This document shows, in pieces, positions 34,677 to 44,385 of a stretch of 64,000 nt of DNA. Position 1 is the stretch's first letter. Every line of letters starts with the position of its first letter. Under the pieces are notes generated by a model. The model saw only the letters and a list, made by a program, of their open reading frames with translations, made no database searches and had not been told where the DNA came from. Source of the stretch: Bacteroidales bacterium (GTDB lineage: Bacteria > Bacteroidota > Bacteroidia > Bacteroidales > UBA6680); NCBI GenBank assembly GCA_025210735.1, contig JAOARD010000043.1:96609-160608 (forward strand), in the 5' to 3' direction. The translations under genes were made by a program, and so were the position numbers.

Positions 34677-36836
34677 TTAAGGAATAAATCTCGACATATC
34701 ATGTATAATCTTAATCAGACCTTTTATTTCGCTGTGATATAACCTTATAATACCGCCATCTCTCTGAATTATAGCTCTTATAAACTCTTTTATTACCAAA
34801 GGATGTCTGAATGGCTCAGTTAATTTGTATTCAGTACCAATACCTCCTCCAAAGTTCTTTAACTCAATCATCGATAACGATTTCAGAATAGGAGTAATGC
34901 CTAAACCGCTTTTACATTTCTCGTTATGTCCTATGTGGGTGGTTTTAAACAGCGACGAATCTGGCGATAGAATGAATGAGCACTCAATAGTGGTGCGATA
35001 GTTTTTAAGTGTACCGTAATTATTATTTGTTTTGTTCCATATCTCAATAATGTTTGAAAACCCGGAGGTTACCTTGCCAAGAATATAATCAAGCCCGGAG
35101 TCTGTGCAACCAAGTATAGGTGTGTTGCTTATATCAGAGTATGCAGAATTGTTACTATCTCCTGAATCAAATATTATATCATATATATGTTTTATTGAAT
35201 AGCTGTTGTTCTCATAACACCATTTCTTAATAACATTAATAGTGTCTATAGTCTGAGTAATATCTTCGAGCTGAAAATCAAGAATTACAACTTGTGAGCT
35301 ATTGTTAGTAATATTTACATGAGGATGCCTTAGTAACTCTATCTCATTTGGTAGTTTGTTGTAAAGATCGTTAATAGACTTTAACATCTCCTGATTCAGA
35401 AAATCATATAATGGCGATATAAAATTATTAAAGTATCTGGTGCTGTTATATGTGTTTGTATCATTGTTACTCTTTATGTAGTTAATAACATATTTGCTTA
35501 ATATCTCGAATGTGTTTATACGTTTGGCAATGCGCAAACCTTTTCCGGTAATTGTGGGACTTCCTAAAGAGTCGAAAGCAAAATTATGAGCAAGCTTTGA
35601 GTTCTCGGAATCTGTGTTTACTCCATTTTTGCTTGCCTGATTTGCATATGCAAGCTTTAATGTATGGTTTGATGAGCTTATCTGTTGATTATCATTGATA
35701 ATCGTAATGTTTTTATCGCTTTTAGAGATAAGTGATGCAACATTCTCTATAACCTCAGATCTGGTCTTCTTATTAACCCTTACAAATAACCTGATATTAT
35801 CTGGTTTTGTCTTTGCATATGCTTTTAATATAAGCAATGTTGTATTATTTATTGATCTGTCATCAATATACTGTTTGCCGCCCAGAGTAATTGATGTAAC
35901 AGGTTTTTTTCCTAACGATTTATAAAGAGTAGGTACATGTTTAGGAGACTTTGATGATGTCATATACAATCTTCCGTAAACGCGCTCGTATGTTTTGTTG
36001 TTCTTGTACGGAATAGAGCATTTAAGAAAAAAAGACTCTAAAAGATTAATGCACTTGCAGGTGTCAGTCTCTAACTTAATATAAGGATTCAGTATCATAT
36101 CAAGCCTGCCAATAGACGGAGACATACCTGTAAGCATAAATGAAAGATGCACAATCCATATTGACAGAATAGCCTGATGGAAATTTATTGCAGGATTTCT
36201 CGGAACATTTTTACACATTAATGCAAGATGCAATAAAGACTCTTTCTCTTTTACATTCTTGCTATCATGTGCTTGTTTAAAGAGATTGTCAGACCATTGG
36301 TCGGCAAAATAAATTATTGACTTAGCAATAGTAAGCGACGACTCTGTATGATTTATCAGATCCTGATTAGAACCCTTTTTATTTGATTGTATTAACTTGT
36401 CCAGTTTTAATTCAAGCTCATATATTCTATTCTGAAGCCCATTTACAACAAGTTGCTCGTAATTAATAACATTTGCAGTGTCAAAAAAGTCAATAGGCAT
36501 CTCTTTATCAGAAGAGTTAAAGTATCTGTTATAGTAATATGACAGCATTGTGTGGCTTGTCTCAGACTTCGGATAATTACCCGGGAGCATATCACCTTTT
36601 ATCCACTTCATAGTATTCAACTTGTCGTTGTTACTATCGTCAGTTATGTGATTTATCATTCGGCTAAACAGGTTTGCATATTCGTTAAACCTGTTTCTCT
36701 GGTTTATACTTCGTTTTCTGTCCTTAATACGATTAAGAGCATTTATACTGTAAGGTTCTTTATATACAGCGTTAAGCTCTTTCTTAAGGTTATACATAAC
36801 CTTCTCTTCTCTGTCTGTTGAATTGTTTCTATCCAC
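34677..36836 (-). CDS. Glycyl-radical-enzyme-like (PFL-like) protein lacking a glycyl radical motif
   Basis: The 719-residue protein resembles the pyruvate formate-lyase/glycerol dehydratase barrel: ALMCKNVPRNPAINFHQAILSIWIVHLSF, SIGRLDMILNPY, VTSITLGGKQYIDDRSINNTTLLIL, NIRLFVRVNKKT and ILGCTDSGLDY, where Cys577 lies where GRE enzymes have the catalytic Cys (GCVE, here GCTD). The C-terminal ~100 residues should carry the radical Gly in an RVxGY motif; instead the protein ends FGGGIGTEYKLTEPFRHPLVIKEFIRAIIQRDGG...SRFIP with no such motif. No activating enzyme is nearby. Either it is a pseudoenzyme or a highly divergent member. The 512-bp gap upstream (36837-37348) contains leader elements and the secA promoter. 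Confidence 0.6.
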   Translation of the reverse strand: MDRNNSTDREEKVMYNLKKELNAVYKEPYSINALNRIKDRKRSINQRNRFNEYANLFSRMINHITDDSNNDKLNTMKWIKGDMLPGNYPKSETSHTMLSYYYNRYFNSSDKEMPIDFFDTANVINYEQLVVNGLQNRIYELELKLDKLIQSNKKGSNQDLINHTESSLTIAKSIIYFADQWSDNLFKQAHDSKNVKEKESLLHLALMCKNVPRNPAINFHQAILSIWIVHLSFMLTGMSPSIGRLDMILNPYIKLETDTCKCINLLESFFLKCSIPYKNNKTYERVYGRLYMTSSKSPKHVPTLYKSLGKKPVTSITLGGKQYIDDRSINNTTLLILKAYAKTKPDNIRLFVRVNKKTRSEVIENVASLISKSDKNITIINDNQQISSSNHTLKLAYANQASKNGVNTDSENSKLAHNFAFDSLGSPTITGKGLRIAKRINTFEILSKYVINYIKSNNDTNTYNSTRYFNNFISPLYDFLNQEMLKSINDLYNKLPNEIELLRHPHVNITNNSSQVVILDFQLEDITQTIDTINVIKKWCYENNSYSIKHIYDIIFDSGDSNNSAYSDISNTPILGCTDSGLDYILGKVTSGFSNIIEIWNKTNNNYGTLKNYRTTIECSFILSPDSSLFKTTHIGHNEKCKSGLGITPILKSLSMIELKNFGGGIGTEYKLTEPFRHPLVIKEFIRAIIQRDGGIIRLYHSEIKGLIKIIHDMSRFIP

Positions 36837-37001
36837 AAAAATCTCCGTTTATATACACCTAATAACTAATATATACATACGCAATGTCTTGTTTATAGTT
36901 ACATTATAGGGTTGCGTTTTTTTTGCATAACTGCATTATTACTTTGATTAAAACTATTAAATGTGACTTGAAAGATATTAGTGTATATTGTTATTAACCT
37001 T

Positions 37002-37105
37002 ATGAAACGAAGCATGAGTAAGGGCTTTTCTCACACACGGAAATGATTGTAAATGCGAGTTCTACCAGACAAATGAAAAGAGAAAACAGGCATATTAAAT
37101 AATGG
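37002..37105 (+). promoter_or_regulatory. Dispersed leader element, copy 3 (upstream of secA)
   Basis: It begins ATGAAACGAAGCATGAG, with GCAT (37012-37015) and ATGC (37053-37056) and the shared loop CTCACACACGG, then GCGAGTTCTACCAGACAAAT. The inner stem pairs less well than in other copies and the A-rich end is altered (AAAAGAGAAAACAGGC). No gene starts at its end; a 9-codon reading frame does. Confidence 0.65.
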
Positions 37106-37218
37106 AGTAAAAACATGATCTGTTTTGTTAAAGAGGCACGAAAATATCTGCCTGATACATCTTTATATATTATATATGGTTACAGGAGCCGATAAACATA
37201 CATGGGTAAATCGTCATA

Positions 37219-37260
37219 GTTCAGTCAGGCAAATGAAAAAACAATTATAAACAGATGAAA
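37219..37260 (+). repeat. Half copy of the leader element (3' part only)
   Basis: GTTCAGTCAGGCAAATGAA leads into ACAATTATAAACAGATG, the same A-rich end as full copies, without the 5' hairpin. The ATG opens a six-codon frame (MKKKES, then TAA). Confidence 0.7.
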
Positions 37261-37275
37261 AAAAAGGAGTCCTAA

Positions 37276-37307
37276 TTGATGTTTTATACTATTTTAGGTT
37301 AAATTTG
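37276..37307 (+). promoter_or_regulatory. Bacteroidetes-type promoter of secA
   Basis: TTG (37276-37278), 21 bp, then TAAATTTG (37300-37307). The start would be about 35 nt before the secA ATG, downstream of both leader-element copies. Confidence 0.7.
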
Positions 37308-37348
37308 CCTGTTAATACAGAAATTATAAAATAATAAAACATAATAAT

Positions 37349-40300
37349 ATGAGCTTTGTAAATAAGGTTTTATCTATGTTTTTAGGTAATAAGTCAGACA
37401 GGGATCTTAAGGATATCACACCTGTTTTAGCGCTTATAAAATCTGAATACGAGAAGATACAAACCATCTCTAACGATGAATTACGTAAACTTTCTTTTGA
37501 ATTAAAGAGCGAGATAAGAGGGTCGGTTGCCGAGGAAAATGCTAAGGTAATTGAACTTAAGGCTACAGTAGAAAGCCCTGATATGTCGTTCTCTGATAAA
37601 GAGTCTGTTTATAAGCAGATTGATAAGCTTGAGAAAGATATTACGGAGAAGATTGAGAGTGCTCTTGAAACTGCTTTACCCAGAGCTTTTGCAATAGTAA
37701 AAGAGACTGCAAAGCGTTTTACTGAGAATGATGAAGTTGTTGTTCAGGCAACAGATTTTGATAGAGATCTTGCTGCAAAATTCGATCATATAAATATTGA
37801 TGATGAGAATGCTGTGTGGAGAACATCATGGTTAGCAGGAGGTGCCGAAATAAAGTGGGAGATGGTACATTATGATGTACAGCTTATTGGTGGTACTGTT
37901 CTGCACAGAGGTAATGTGGCAGAGATGGCTACCGGAGAAGGTAAAACTCTTGTTGCAACACTTCCGGTATTCCTTAATGCACTGTCAGGACGCGGAGTAC
38001 ACGTTGTAACAGTTAATGACTATCTTGCAAAACGTGACTCGGAATGGATGGCTCCAATATTTGAGTTCCATGGATTATCTATTGACTGTATTGATAAACA
38101 CCAGCCTAACTCAGAAGAGCGAAGAAAAGCATACGCTGCCGATATTACATACGGAACAAATAACGAGTTTGGTTTCGATTACCTGAGAGATAATATGGCT
38201 ATAAGCCCGGAAGATCTTGTTCAGCGCCCGCATAACTATGCTATTGTTGATGAGGTTGACTCGGTACTTATTGATGATGCCCGTACACCACTGATTATTT
38301 CAGGTCCTATACCAAAAGGAGACGATCAGCAATTTGCTGAGTACAAACCAAGAATACAACGTCTGGTTAGTGTACAGAAAGATCTTTGTACAAAAATACT
38401 TGCAGAGGCAAAGCGTCTGCTTAAAGATAAAAAGACAGAAGAAGAGGGTGCAAAACTTCTTCTTAGAACATATAAAGGATTACCAAAGAGTAAACCTCTT
38501 ATCAAGTTCCTTAGTGAGGAGGGTATAAAGAGTCTGCTTACTAAAACAGAGAATGCTTATATGCAGAACAATAACGAAAAGATGCCTCAGATTACTGATG
38601 AGCTATATTTTGTTATTGATGAGAAGAACAACTCTATTGAGCTTACAGATAAAGGACACGATCTGATAACAGCAGATGTTGAAGATTCAGGATTTTTTGT
38701 AATGCCTGATATAGGTAGTGAGATTGCTGAGCTTGAGAAAGAAGAGATAAGTGATGCAGAGAAAGCAGAGAAGAAAGAGGAACTTATGCGTGAATTCTCA
38801 GTAAAGAGTGAGCGAGTGCATACAGTTAATCAGCTTCTTAAAGCATATACTCTTTTTGAGAACGACGTTGAGTATGTAGTTCAGGACAACAAGGTTAAGA
38901 TTGTTGATGAGCAGACCGGACGTATTATGGAAGGTAGAAGATACTCAGACGGACTGCATCAGGCTATTGAGGCAAAAGAGAATGTTAAGGTAGAGGCTGC
39001 AACACAAACGTTTGCAACAATTACCCTGCAGAACTACTTCAGAATGTACAATAAGCTATCGGGAATGACCGGTACGGCAGAAACTGAAGCAGGAGAGCTT
39101 TGGGATATCTACAAACTTGATGTTATTGTTATACCAACAAACAGACCAATACAGCGTTTAGATACTCACGATCTTGTTTATAAAACAAAGAGAGAGAAGT
39201 ATACAGCTGTTGCAGGTGAGATTGTTAACCTTGTAGAGGAAGGACGTCCGGTTCTTGTTGGTACAACATCAGTTGAGATATCGGAGTTGTTAAGCCGTAC
39301 GCTTAAAATGAGAGGTATTAAGCATAATGTACTTAATGCTAAACTTCACCAGCGTGAGGCAGATATTGTTGCCGAGGCTGGTAAAGAGGGTACTGTTACA
39401 ATTGCTACAAACATGGCAGGTAGGGGTACCGATATTAAGATATCTGATAAGATAAAAGATGCGGGCGGACTTGCCATTATTGGTACAGAGCGTCACGAAT
39501 CGCGTCGTGTAGACCGCCAGTTACGTGGTCGTTCAGGACGTCAGGGAGATCCGGGAACATCACAATTCTTTGTATCACTTGAGGATGATCTTATGCGTCT
39601 GTTTGGTTCAGACAGAATTTCAGGTATCATGGACAGACTGGGACTTAAAGAGGGTGAGGTTATTCAGCACTCTATGATATCAAAATCTATTGAGCGTGCA
39701 CAACGTAAGGTAGAGGAGAATAACTTTGGTATCCGTAAGCGTCTGCTTGAGTATGATGATGTAATGAACTCGCAGCGTGAGGTTATATATACAAAGCGTA
39801 GAAACGCTCTTTATGGCGACAGAATAGATGTTGATATTGCAAATATGATGCAGGATCTTAGTGAGAGCATTGTTGAGGAGTATCAGGGTAATATTGAGTT
39901 TGCCGATTTTAATCTTGAATTATTAAGACTACTATCTGTTCAGGCTCCGTTTACAGAGAATGAGTTCCTGAAAGATAGTGCATCTGAACTTTCTCATAAA
40001 CTTTATAAGATGATGGAGGAGTCATATCTTAGAAAAGTTAATGAAATTGCGCAGAAGGCATTCCCAGTAATCAAGGGTGTTTATGAGGAACAAGGAGCAA
40101 CATACGATAACATTGTTGTGCCTATATCTGACGGACAAAAGATGTACAGGGTTATTGCTAATCTTAAGAAGTCGTACGAATCGGATGGTAAAGAGATTGT
40201 AAAGGCATACCAGAAAACAGCTGTACTTGCAACAATAGATGAGTTCTGGAAAGAGCACCTTCGTGAGCTTGATGACCTTAAGCAGTCTGTACAGAATGCA

Positions 40301-40645
40301 TCGTATGAGCAAAAAGATCCGTTGTTGATATATAAGTTTGAGTCGTTTAATCTGTTCAGAACAATGCTTGATAAGATTAACAGATCAGTTGTAGCACTTC
40401 TGCTTAAAGGATTCATCCCTTTATCTGATGGCGATGATGTTCATGAAGCACAGGAGCGCAGAAGAACAGATATGAGCCGTATGCAGACATCAAGAACAGA
40501 TGGTTCTGATTCAGAAGGAAGAGGAGAGGACAAACCAAAACCTCAGCCGGTAAGAACAGAGAAGAAGGTTGGTAGAAATGAACCTTGTCCGTGCGGAAGT
40601 GGTAAGAAGTTTAAGAACTGCCACGGTAAAGGAGAGAGTGCTTAA
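37349..40645 (+). CDS. secA: Preprotein translocase ATPase SecA
   Basis: The 1098-residue protein has Walker [67 protein letters not shown], the second motor domain ([61 protein letters not shown]) and a C-terminal zinc-binding tail [14 protein letters not shown]. It is ~200 residues longer than E. coli SecA because of a charged insertion (about residues 330-500) that is normal in Bacteroidetes. It powers Sec-dependent export. It has its own promoter and terminator. Confidence 0.97.
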   Translation: MSFVNKVLSMFLGNKSDRDLKDITPVLALIKSEYEKIQTISNDELRKLSFELKSEIRGSVAEENAKVIELKATVESPDMSFSDKESVYKQIDKLEKDITEKIESALETALPRAFAIVKETAKRFTENDEVVVQATDFDRDLAAKFDHINIDDENAVWRTSWLAGGAEIKWEMVHYDVQLIGGTVLHRGNVAEMATGEGKTLVATLPVFLNALSGRGVHVVTVNDYLAKRDSEWMAPIFEFHGLSIDCIDKHQPNSEERRKAYAADITYGTNNEFGFDYLRDNMAISPEDLVQRPHNYAIVDEVDSVLIDDARTPLIISGPIPKGDDQQFAEYKPRIQRLVSVQKDLCTKILAEAKRLLKDKKTEEEGAKLLLRTYKGLPKSKPLIKFLSEEGIKSLLTKTENAYMQNNNEKMPQITDELYFVIDEKNNSIELTDKGHDLITADVEDSGFFVMPDIGSEIAELEKEEISDAEKAEKKEELMREFSVKSERVHTVNQLLKAYTLFENDVEYVVQDNKVKIVDEQTGRIMEGRRYSDGLHQAIEAKENVKVEAATQTFATITLQNYFRMYNKLSGMTGTAETEAGELWDIYKLDVIVIPTNRPIQRLDTHDLVYKTKREKYTAVAGEIVNLVEEGRPVLVGTTSVEISELLSRTLKMRGIKHNVLNAKLHQREADIVAEAGKEGTVTIATNMAGRGTDIKISDKIKDAGGLAIIGTERHESRRVDRQLRGRSGRQGDPGTSQFFVSLEDDLMRLFGSDRISGIMDRLGLKEGEVIQHSMISKSIERAQRKVEENNFGIRKRLLEYDDVMNSQREVIYTKRRNALYGDRIDVDIANMMQDLSESIVEEYQGNIEFADFNLELLRLLSVQAPFTENEFLKDSASELSHKLYKMMEESYLRKVNEIAQKAFPVIKGVYEEQGATYDNIVVPISDGQKMYRVIANLKKSYESDGKEIVKAYQKTAVLATIDEFWKEHLRELDDLKQSVQNASYEQKDPLLIYKFESFNLFRTMLDKINRSVVALLLKGFIPLSDGDDVHEAQERRRTDMSRMQTSRTDGSDSEGRGEDKPKPQPVRTEKKVGRNEPCPCGSGKKFKNCHGKGESA

Positions 40646-40664
40646 ATAGATCATATATATACAG

Positions 40665-40698
40665 AAAAGTCGTTTCATTTTTGAAACGACTTTTTTTT
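40665..40698 (+). terminator. Terminator after secA
   Basis: AAAAGTCGTTTCA and TGAAACGACTTTT pair around a T-rich loop, followed by TTTTTTTT. It may also end the convergent VF530-type gene. Confidence 0.88.
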
Positions 40699-40733
40699 AT
40701 ACTATTTCTTTACCAAATATCTCTGTCTAAAAC

Positions 40734-40961
40734 TTACTTTCTAAGCTCTTCTGGTATCTCAAGATACGCCTCTTCAACCTCTTTACGAGCCCACGGGGTA
40801 CGTCTTAAAAACTTAAGACTCGATTTTATACTAGGGTTACTGTTAAAACAGTTAATTCTAACCTTGTATCCTAATTGCTCCCAGCCATAAAACTCTACCA
40901 ACTTGTTTAGTATAGCCTCAAGTGTTTTACCGTGTAATGGATTATTCTTCTGTTCCTGCAT
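40734..40961 (-). CDS. VF530-family (DUF2132) DNA-binding protein
   Basis: The 75-residue protein contains the family core [25 protein letters not shown] and [33 protein letters not shown]530 (from Aliivibrio fischeri) has a four-helix fold and binds double-stranded DNA; the biological role is not established. It is monocistronic. Confidence 0.92.
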   Translation of the reverse strand: MQEQKNNPLHGKTLEAILNKLVEFYGWEQLGYKVRINCFNSNPSIKSSLKFLRRTPWARKEVEEAYLEIPEELRK

Positions 40962-41021
40962 AATAATATTTTGTATGCAAAAGTAATCATCTATTGCAAT
41001 GGATGTGTAAAAATGGTTGTT

Positions 41022-41564
41022 TTATTGCATTATAACTAACCCAAGAGCTATTATTGCAAATAATCCTATTATAGATAATAGCAGATCTGTCGTAAATTTT
41101 TCTTTCTTTGACAGCTTTATAAATATACCGGTTATTATTAAACAGTATATAATAGGAATAAATTTATGATATAAACCCGTTTTGCTTATAAGATAGTTGG
41201 AGTAGAAATATTTTGTAATATCTACCTTAGTTATCAAGAGTAACTTATTTGATGCAAAACTAATTATATCAAAAGAGTACCCCAGTATAATAACTCTGGC
41301 AAATAAATCCGGAAAAACGCTCCTCCTGTTATAATATATGATTAAAAACGAAGCTATAAATACTGCAAATTTGATGAACATGTATGCGAGGTAATAGCCG
41401 GATAGTATTTCAGAGGTTGTTTGTGAACATGCGTTAGCCCAAATAATAACTATAAAATTATCAGATGTAGGTTCAGCCATTAATCGGACACAATTATTTA
41501 TAATAATAAAGACTATATAAGGTAATAAAGCTATTACAGGAACTCTTAATTGTCTGATATGCAT
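41022..41564 (-). CDS. Hypothetical multi-helix membrane protein
   Basis: The 180-residue protein has five hydrophobic segments (about residues 8-26, 52-80, 88-108, 132-150, 158-178) separated by short polar loops. I recognise no named family. It lies between VF530 and a DUF4468-like gene on the same strand with moderate spacing. It is likely an inner-membrane protein. Confidence 0.6.
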   Translation of the reverse strand: MHIRQLRVPVIALLPYIVFIIINNCVRLMAEPTSDNFIVIIWANACSQTTSEILSGYYLAYMFIKFAVFIASFLIIYYNRRSVFPDLFARVIILGYSFDIISFASNKLLLITKVDITKYFYSNYLISKTGLYHKFIPIIYCLIITGIFIKLSKKEKFTTDLLLSIIGLFAIIALGLVIMQ

Positions 41565-41655
41565 ATTAACCAGTTATTTGATAAAGAGAAGAAACTAACT
41601 ATTAGCTTCTTCTCCTGATATATAGCTATCTATTCAGTATGTAACATTTTAAATT

Positions 41656-42201
41656 CTACCAGTTATCATCTGTAGCAACTGATATATGATCTATAAAGCC
41701 CTTAATGTGAGCATCAATAATAGCTTTAACATTATTAACCTCTTGCATCTTCTTTTGTTTTTTAGACTCTTTCATATCAGCTTTAATAGATGCCAATTCA
41801 TACAGGGTAGCGTGATCCCTTCTGATAGTACCTGTTGAGTAATGTACCTCCATATTGTTTACAGTATACTTTATTCTATTGTTTTTACAGTCTACAGTAA
41901 ATGTATAGGTTAATACAGGATTGTTCATAAAGCCAATAGCTTCATGGGGTAATGTTAAGCTACCTGTGCCAATAATCATTCTCGAATTTCCATCGTCAAT
42001 TGTAACAATATCATTGCCTGACTTTAGAACAGAGGCCATCCAGATTTTAGTTCTCCTGGCTAACACTAATCTTGAAGTGTTCTTTACTTTTACAACATTT
42101 GTAAACTCCACTCTTTTTGTAGCAGAATTAACCGGAAGCTGAGCATTTGCATTAACAATTAATAAAAGAGCACATGCTGCTGAAATAATTAGATGTTTCA
42201 T
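41656..42201 (-). CDS. Exported DUF4468-like protein
   Basis: The 181-residue protein has a signal peptide (MKHLIISAACALLLIVNANAQ) and a compact alternating beta/alpha body (VEFTNVVKVKNTSRLVLARRTKIWMASVLKSGNDIVTIDDGNSRMIIGTGSL, then TYTFTVDCKNNRIKYTVNNMEVHY) matching the DUF4468 pattern of Bacteroidetes exported proteins. The function is unknown. Its 5' UTR is copy B of the second dispersed repeat. Confidence 0.6.
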   Translation of the reverse strand: MKHLIISAACALLLIVNANAQLPVNSATKRVEFTNVVKVKNTSRLVLARRTKIWMASVLKSGNDIVTIDDGNSRMIIGTGSLTLPHEAIGFMNNPVLTYTFTVDCKNNRIKYTVNNMEVHYSTGTIRRDHATLYELASIKADMKESKKQKKMQEVNNVKAIIDAHIKGFIDHISVATDDNW

Positions 42202-42212
42202 TATGATTGATA

Positions 42213-42380
42213 TTAACGAAACTGATTAAAATTTATCCTTTAGTTTTTTATATAAAAATATGAATCCTGACTTCTTTAAATTCCAATTAAATGGAACCAC
42301 CATTCGCATAAAATTTGCCTCATTATGCTTCAATTTTCATTGATAAAAAATTCCAAAAACAAATTCAAACAGTCTCTAAA
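42213..42380 (-). repeat. Second dispersed repeat, copy B (leader of DUF4468-like gene)
   Basis: Read on the minus strand it aligns with copy A at 22650-22820 and ends ~12 bp before the ATG of the DUF4468-like gene. The core is AATGAAAATTGAAGCATAAT, then GCATAA/TTATGC pairing across TGAGGCAAAT, then GCGAATGGTGGTTCCATT, with TTCCA/TGGAA pairing further on. It carries about 12 extra bases compared with copy A after GGTTCC. Confidence 0.75.
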
Positions 42381-42498
42381 ATTAAAAAAAATCTTATCAG
42401 GGGTAGAGTTGTATACTCCCATTTACCGGAGTAAATCTATAAATAACTTTTAAATGTTCCTCTGTTTAATGTGTATTATGTTATAAATCTTTTTTTGC

Positions 42499-42529
42499 TT
42501 GTATTTGGTAACTAAACTATTTAGTTTTG
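42499..42529 (+). promoter_or_regulatory. Bacteroidetes-type promoter of the leader-element operon
   Basis: TTG (42499-42501), 20 bp, TAGTTTTG (42522-42529). Predicted start near 42536, giving a ~147-nt leader that includes the dispersed element at 42590. Confidence 0.65.
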
Positions 42530-42589
42530 GGCTCAGTTTATCCCTGTTTAACTAAATAACTTCAGGACAAATAATATTAAACATTAATT

Positions 42590-42682
42590 ATGAAACGAGC
42601 ATAAGAAAGGCTGCTTTACCAACATGCAAAAACAATCTTAATGTGAGTTCCATATGGCAAATGAAAAAACAAATATAAACAG
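42590..42682 (+). promoter_or_regulatory. Dispersed leader element, copy 4
   Basis: ATGAAACGAGCATAAG opens; GCAT (42599-42602) faces ATGT (42641-42644, G-U closing). The inner arms AAGGCTGCTTT (42607-42617) and AAAACAATCTT (42629-42639) differ in sequence from other copies but still pair at 9 of 11 positions. It continues GTGAGTTCCATATGGCAAAT and ends AAATATAAACAGATG at the next start codon. Confidence 0.75.
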
Positions 42683-43501
42683 ATGAAAAATTTCCCCGTA
42701 CTAGTATTAAGCATAACCGTGTTGTTAGGAGTTGGTTGTGTTAATAATAAAAGAGAACAAAAGAATATCAACGAGATTAAGTTACTATCTGATAAACTAT
42801 TTGAAGATAATATTTTATTATATCATGATTTTCAGTGTAAGGAATTAATTGTACCTAAAAGATACAAGGATTACTATCAGTTATATATTAGTTTCAGATA
42901 TAAACTTGGTGATATCAAGCAGTGTTTGGTTGATATGGAAGATAATAACAACTATATAATTGATGATAAAGCACAAGATCGGTTTCAAAATTTTTATAAC
43001 TCAATAGATAATATATACGATTCCAGAGTAGATACTACCTATATAAATAAAAAGATACATACACAAAAAACATATTTAGAGCAATATCTTAATCCATTAA
43101 AAACTAAAGTAAAGGAGTGCTGTTCAGAGTTTGATGTAAATATGATGCGGTTATATACGGCACAGATAGAAAAACATGTTCTGGAGTTTCTGAATGAAAA
43201 AGCAGAGATGGGTTTAATACAGATGAACTATATAAAACCTGTTACAGTAAAAAATGGTGGTAATATAGATTGTTATGTAGTTGCTGTTGACACATTAAAA
43301 GCACCTTATATTCTTTTAGGTAAATTTAAAAGGTACAAATATACCGATACTGATAGTTATTATCATCCTGAGCATATTGTTGATACTATATATTTTAATA
43401 AAGAGAAGGCTACATACAATACAAAGATGCTAAATGGTAATGATGCAGTTCTGTTTTTTGTACATAAATATGGATCAATCATGACTTATAAGCTGAACTG
43501 A
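42683..43501 (+). CDS. Lipoprotein of unknown function
   Basis: The 272-residue protein has a lipoprotein signal (MKNFPVLVLSITVLLGVGCVNNK, Cys19). The first two-thirds are helical and charged with conserved-looking aromatic pairs (RYKDYYQLYISFRYKLGDIKQCLVDME), the C-terminal third is beta-like (YIKPVTVKNGGNIDCYVVAVDTLKAPYILLGKFKRYKY). I do not recognise the family. It is the first gene of a unit with two paralogous membrane proteins; each gene is introduced by the dispersed leader element. Confidence 0.65.
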   Translation: MKNFPVLVLSITVLLGVGCVNNKREQKNINEIKLLSDKLFEDNILLYHDFQCKELIVPKRYKDYYQLYISFRYKLGDIKQCLVDMEDNNNYIIDDKAQDRFQNFYNSIDNIYDSRVDTTYINKKIHTQKTYLEQYLNPLKTKVKECCSEFDVNMMRLYTAQIEKHVLEFLNEKAEMGLIQMNYIKPVTVKNGGNIDCYVVAVDTLKAPYILLGKFKRYKYTDTDSYYHPEHIVDTIYFNKEKATYNTKMLNGNDAVLFFVHKYGSIMTYKLN

Positions 43502-43528
43502 AACATAGATAATAAAGAATTATAAATT

Positions 43529-43617
43529 ATGAAACGAAGCATAAGAATAGTCATCTACATAAAGGGATGACTATAATGTGGAGTTCCATATGACCATTAA
43601 AAAACAAATTTAGACAT
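43529..43617 (+). promoter_or_regulatory. Dispersed leader element, copy 5
   Basis: ATGAAACGAAGCATAAG opens; GCAT (43539-43542) faces ATGT (43576-43579). Inner stem ATAGTCATC (43547-43555) / GATGACTAT (43566-43574) is perfect. Then GGAGTTCCATATGACCAT and ACAAATTTAGACATATG with the ATG as the next start codon. Confidence 0.8.
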
Positions 43618-44286
43618 ATGAAACGACTTGAGCAGATATTAGCAGTTATAGTATTAATATCATTAGTGATGAAACTATTTTCAATACCTTTTGCAGGAGA
43701 GTTACTTACTCTTTCTGTATTGATATTAATTATAATGTACACCTTTTTGGGGAAGCTATTGTTTAATGGCATTAGATTTAGAGATAGGAATAAGAGAGTG
43801 TACTTTGTAGGTATACCACAGTCAAGTATTGGATGTGCTTTAGGATTAGGAATAGGAACAGGTATGATTTGTACTGGAGTACTATTTAAGATACAGCTTT
43901 GGCCATCTTCAGAGATTATGATAATGTCAGGATCTATTGTAACAGCTGTTTCTATTTTAGTAACCTTGGTAGCATCGTTTAAATCAACAACTAAATTTCT
44001 GAAAAGAAATATTATAAGAATAATTACTGTTGCTATACTCGGTATTGCATCACTGTTTGTATCTGACTTTACTCTAATAAAGATATATCATAGAGATCAT
44101 CCTGAGTACCTGAAAGCTTATGAGAACTATCTGAAAAACCCAAGTAGTTTAGAGGCAATCAGAAAAATGGATATAGAGCAGTGTAAAGCGTTTATGACAG
44201 ATGAAGAGTTTGAAGAGTATATGAAAAGCCCGTATTCAACAGACTCAGCTCTTATAAAGATATATGGTTATCCTAAACAGCAATAA
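43618..44286 (+). CDS. Paralogous membrane protein 1 (GldL-like TM motif)
   Basis: The 222-residue protein has four to five hydrophobic helices in its first 160 residues and a polar C-terminal tail (HPEYLKAYENYLKNPSSLEAIRKMDIEQCKAFMTDEEFEEYMK). The segment GVLFKIQLWPSSEIMIMSG resembles the FKI-x-x-WP motif of GldL/PorL-type Bacteroidetes membrane proteins, but the full GldL layout is absent. It is clearly paralogous to the next gene (MKRLEQILAVI versus MKRLEPILAVI; matching C-terminal KAYENYL). Role unknown. Confidence 0.65.
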   Translation: MKRLEQILAVIVLISLVMKLFSIPFAGELLTLSVLILIIMYTFLGKLLFNGIRFRDRNKRVYFVGIPQSSIGCALGLGIGTGMICTGVLFKIQLWPSSEIMIMSGSIVTAVSILVTLVASFKSTTKFLKRNIIRIITVAILGIASLFVSDFTLIKIYHRDHPEYLKAYENYLKNPSSLEAIRKMDIEQCKAFMTDEEFEEYMKSPYSTDSALIKIYGYPKQQ

Positions 44287-44296
44287 ACATTAAATT

Positions 44297-44385
44297 ATGA
44301 AACTAAGCATAAGAATAGTCATCTACATAAAGGGATGACTATAATGCGGAGTTCCATCTGACCATTAAAAAACAAATTTAGACAT
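44297..44385 (+). promoter_or_regulatory. Dispersed leader element, copy 6
   Basis: ATGAAACTAAGCATAAG opens; GCAT (44307-44310) faces ATGC (44344-44347), restoring Watson-Crick pairing relative to copy 5. The inner stem is the same ATAGTCATC / GATGACTAT. It ends ACAAATTTAGACATATG at the next start. Otherwise near identical to copy 5, so the two probably arose by duplication of the gene with its leader. Confidence 0.8.
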
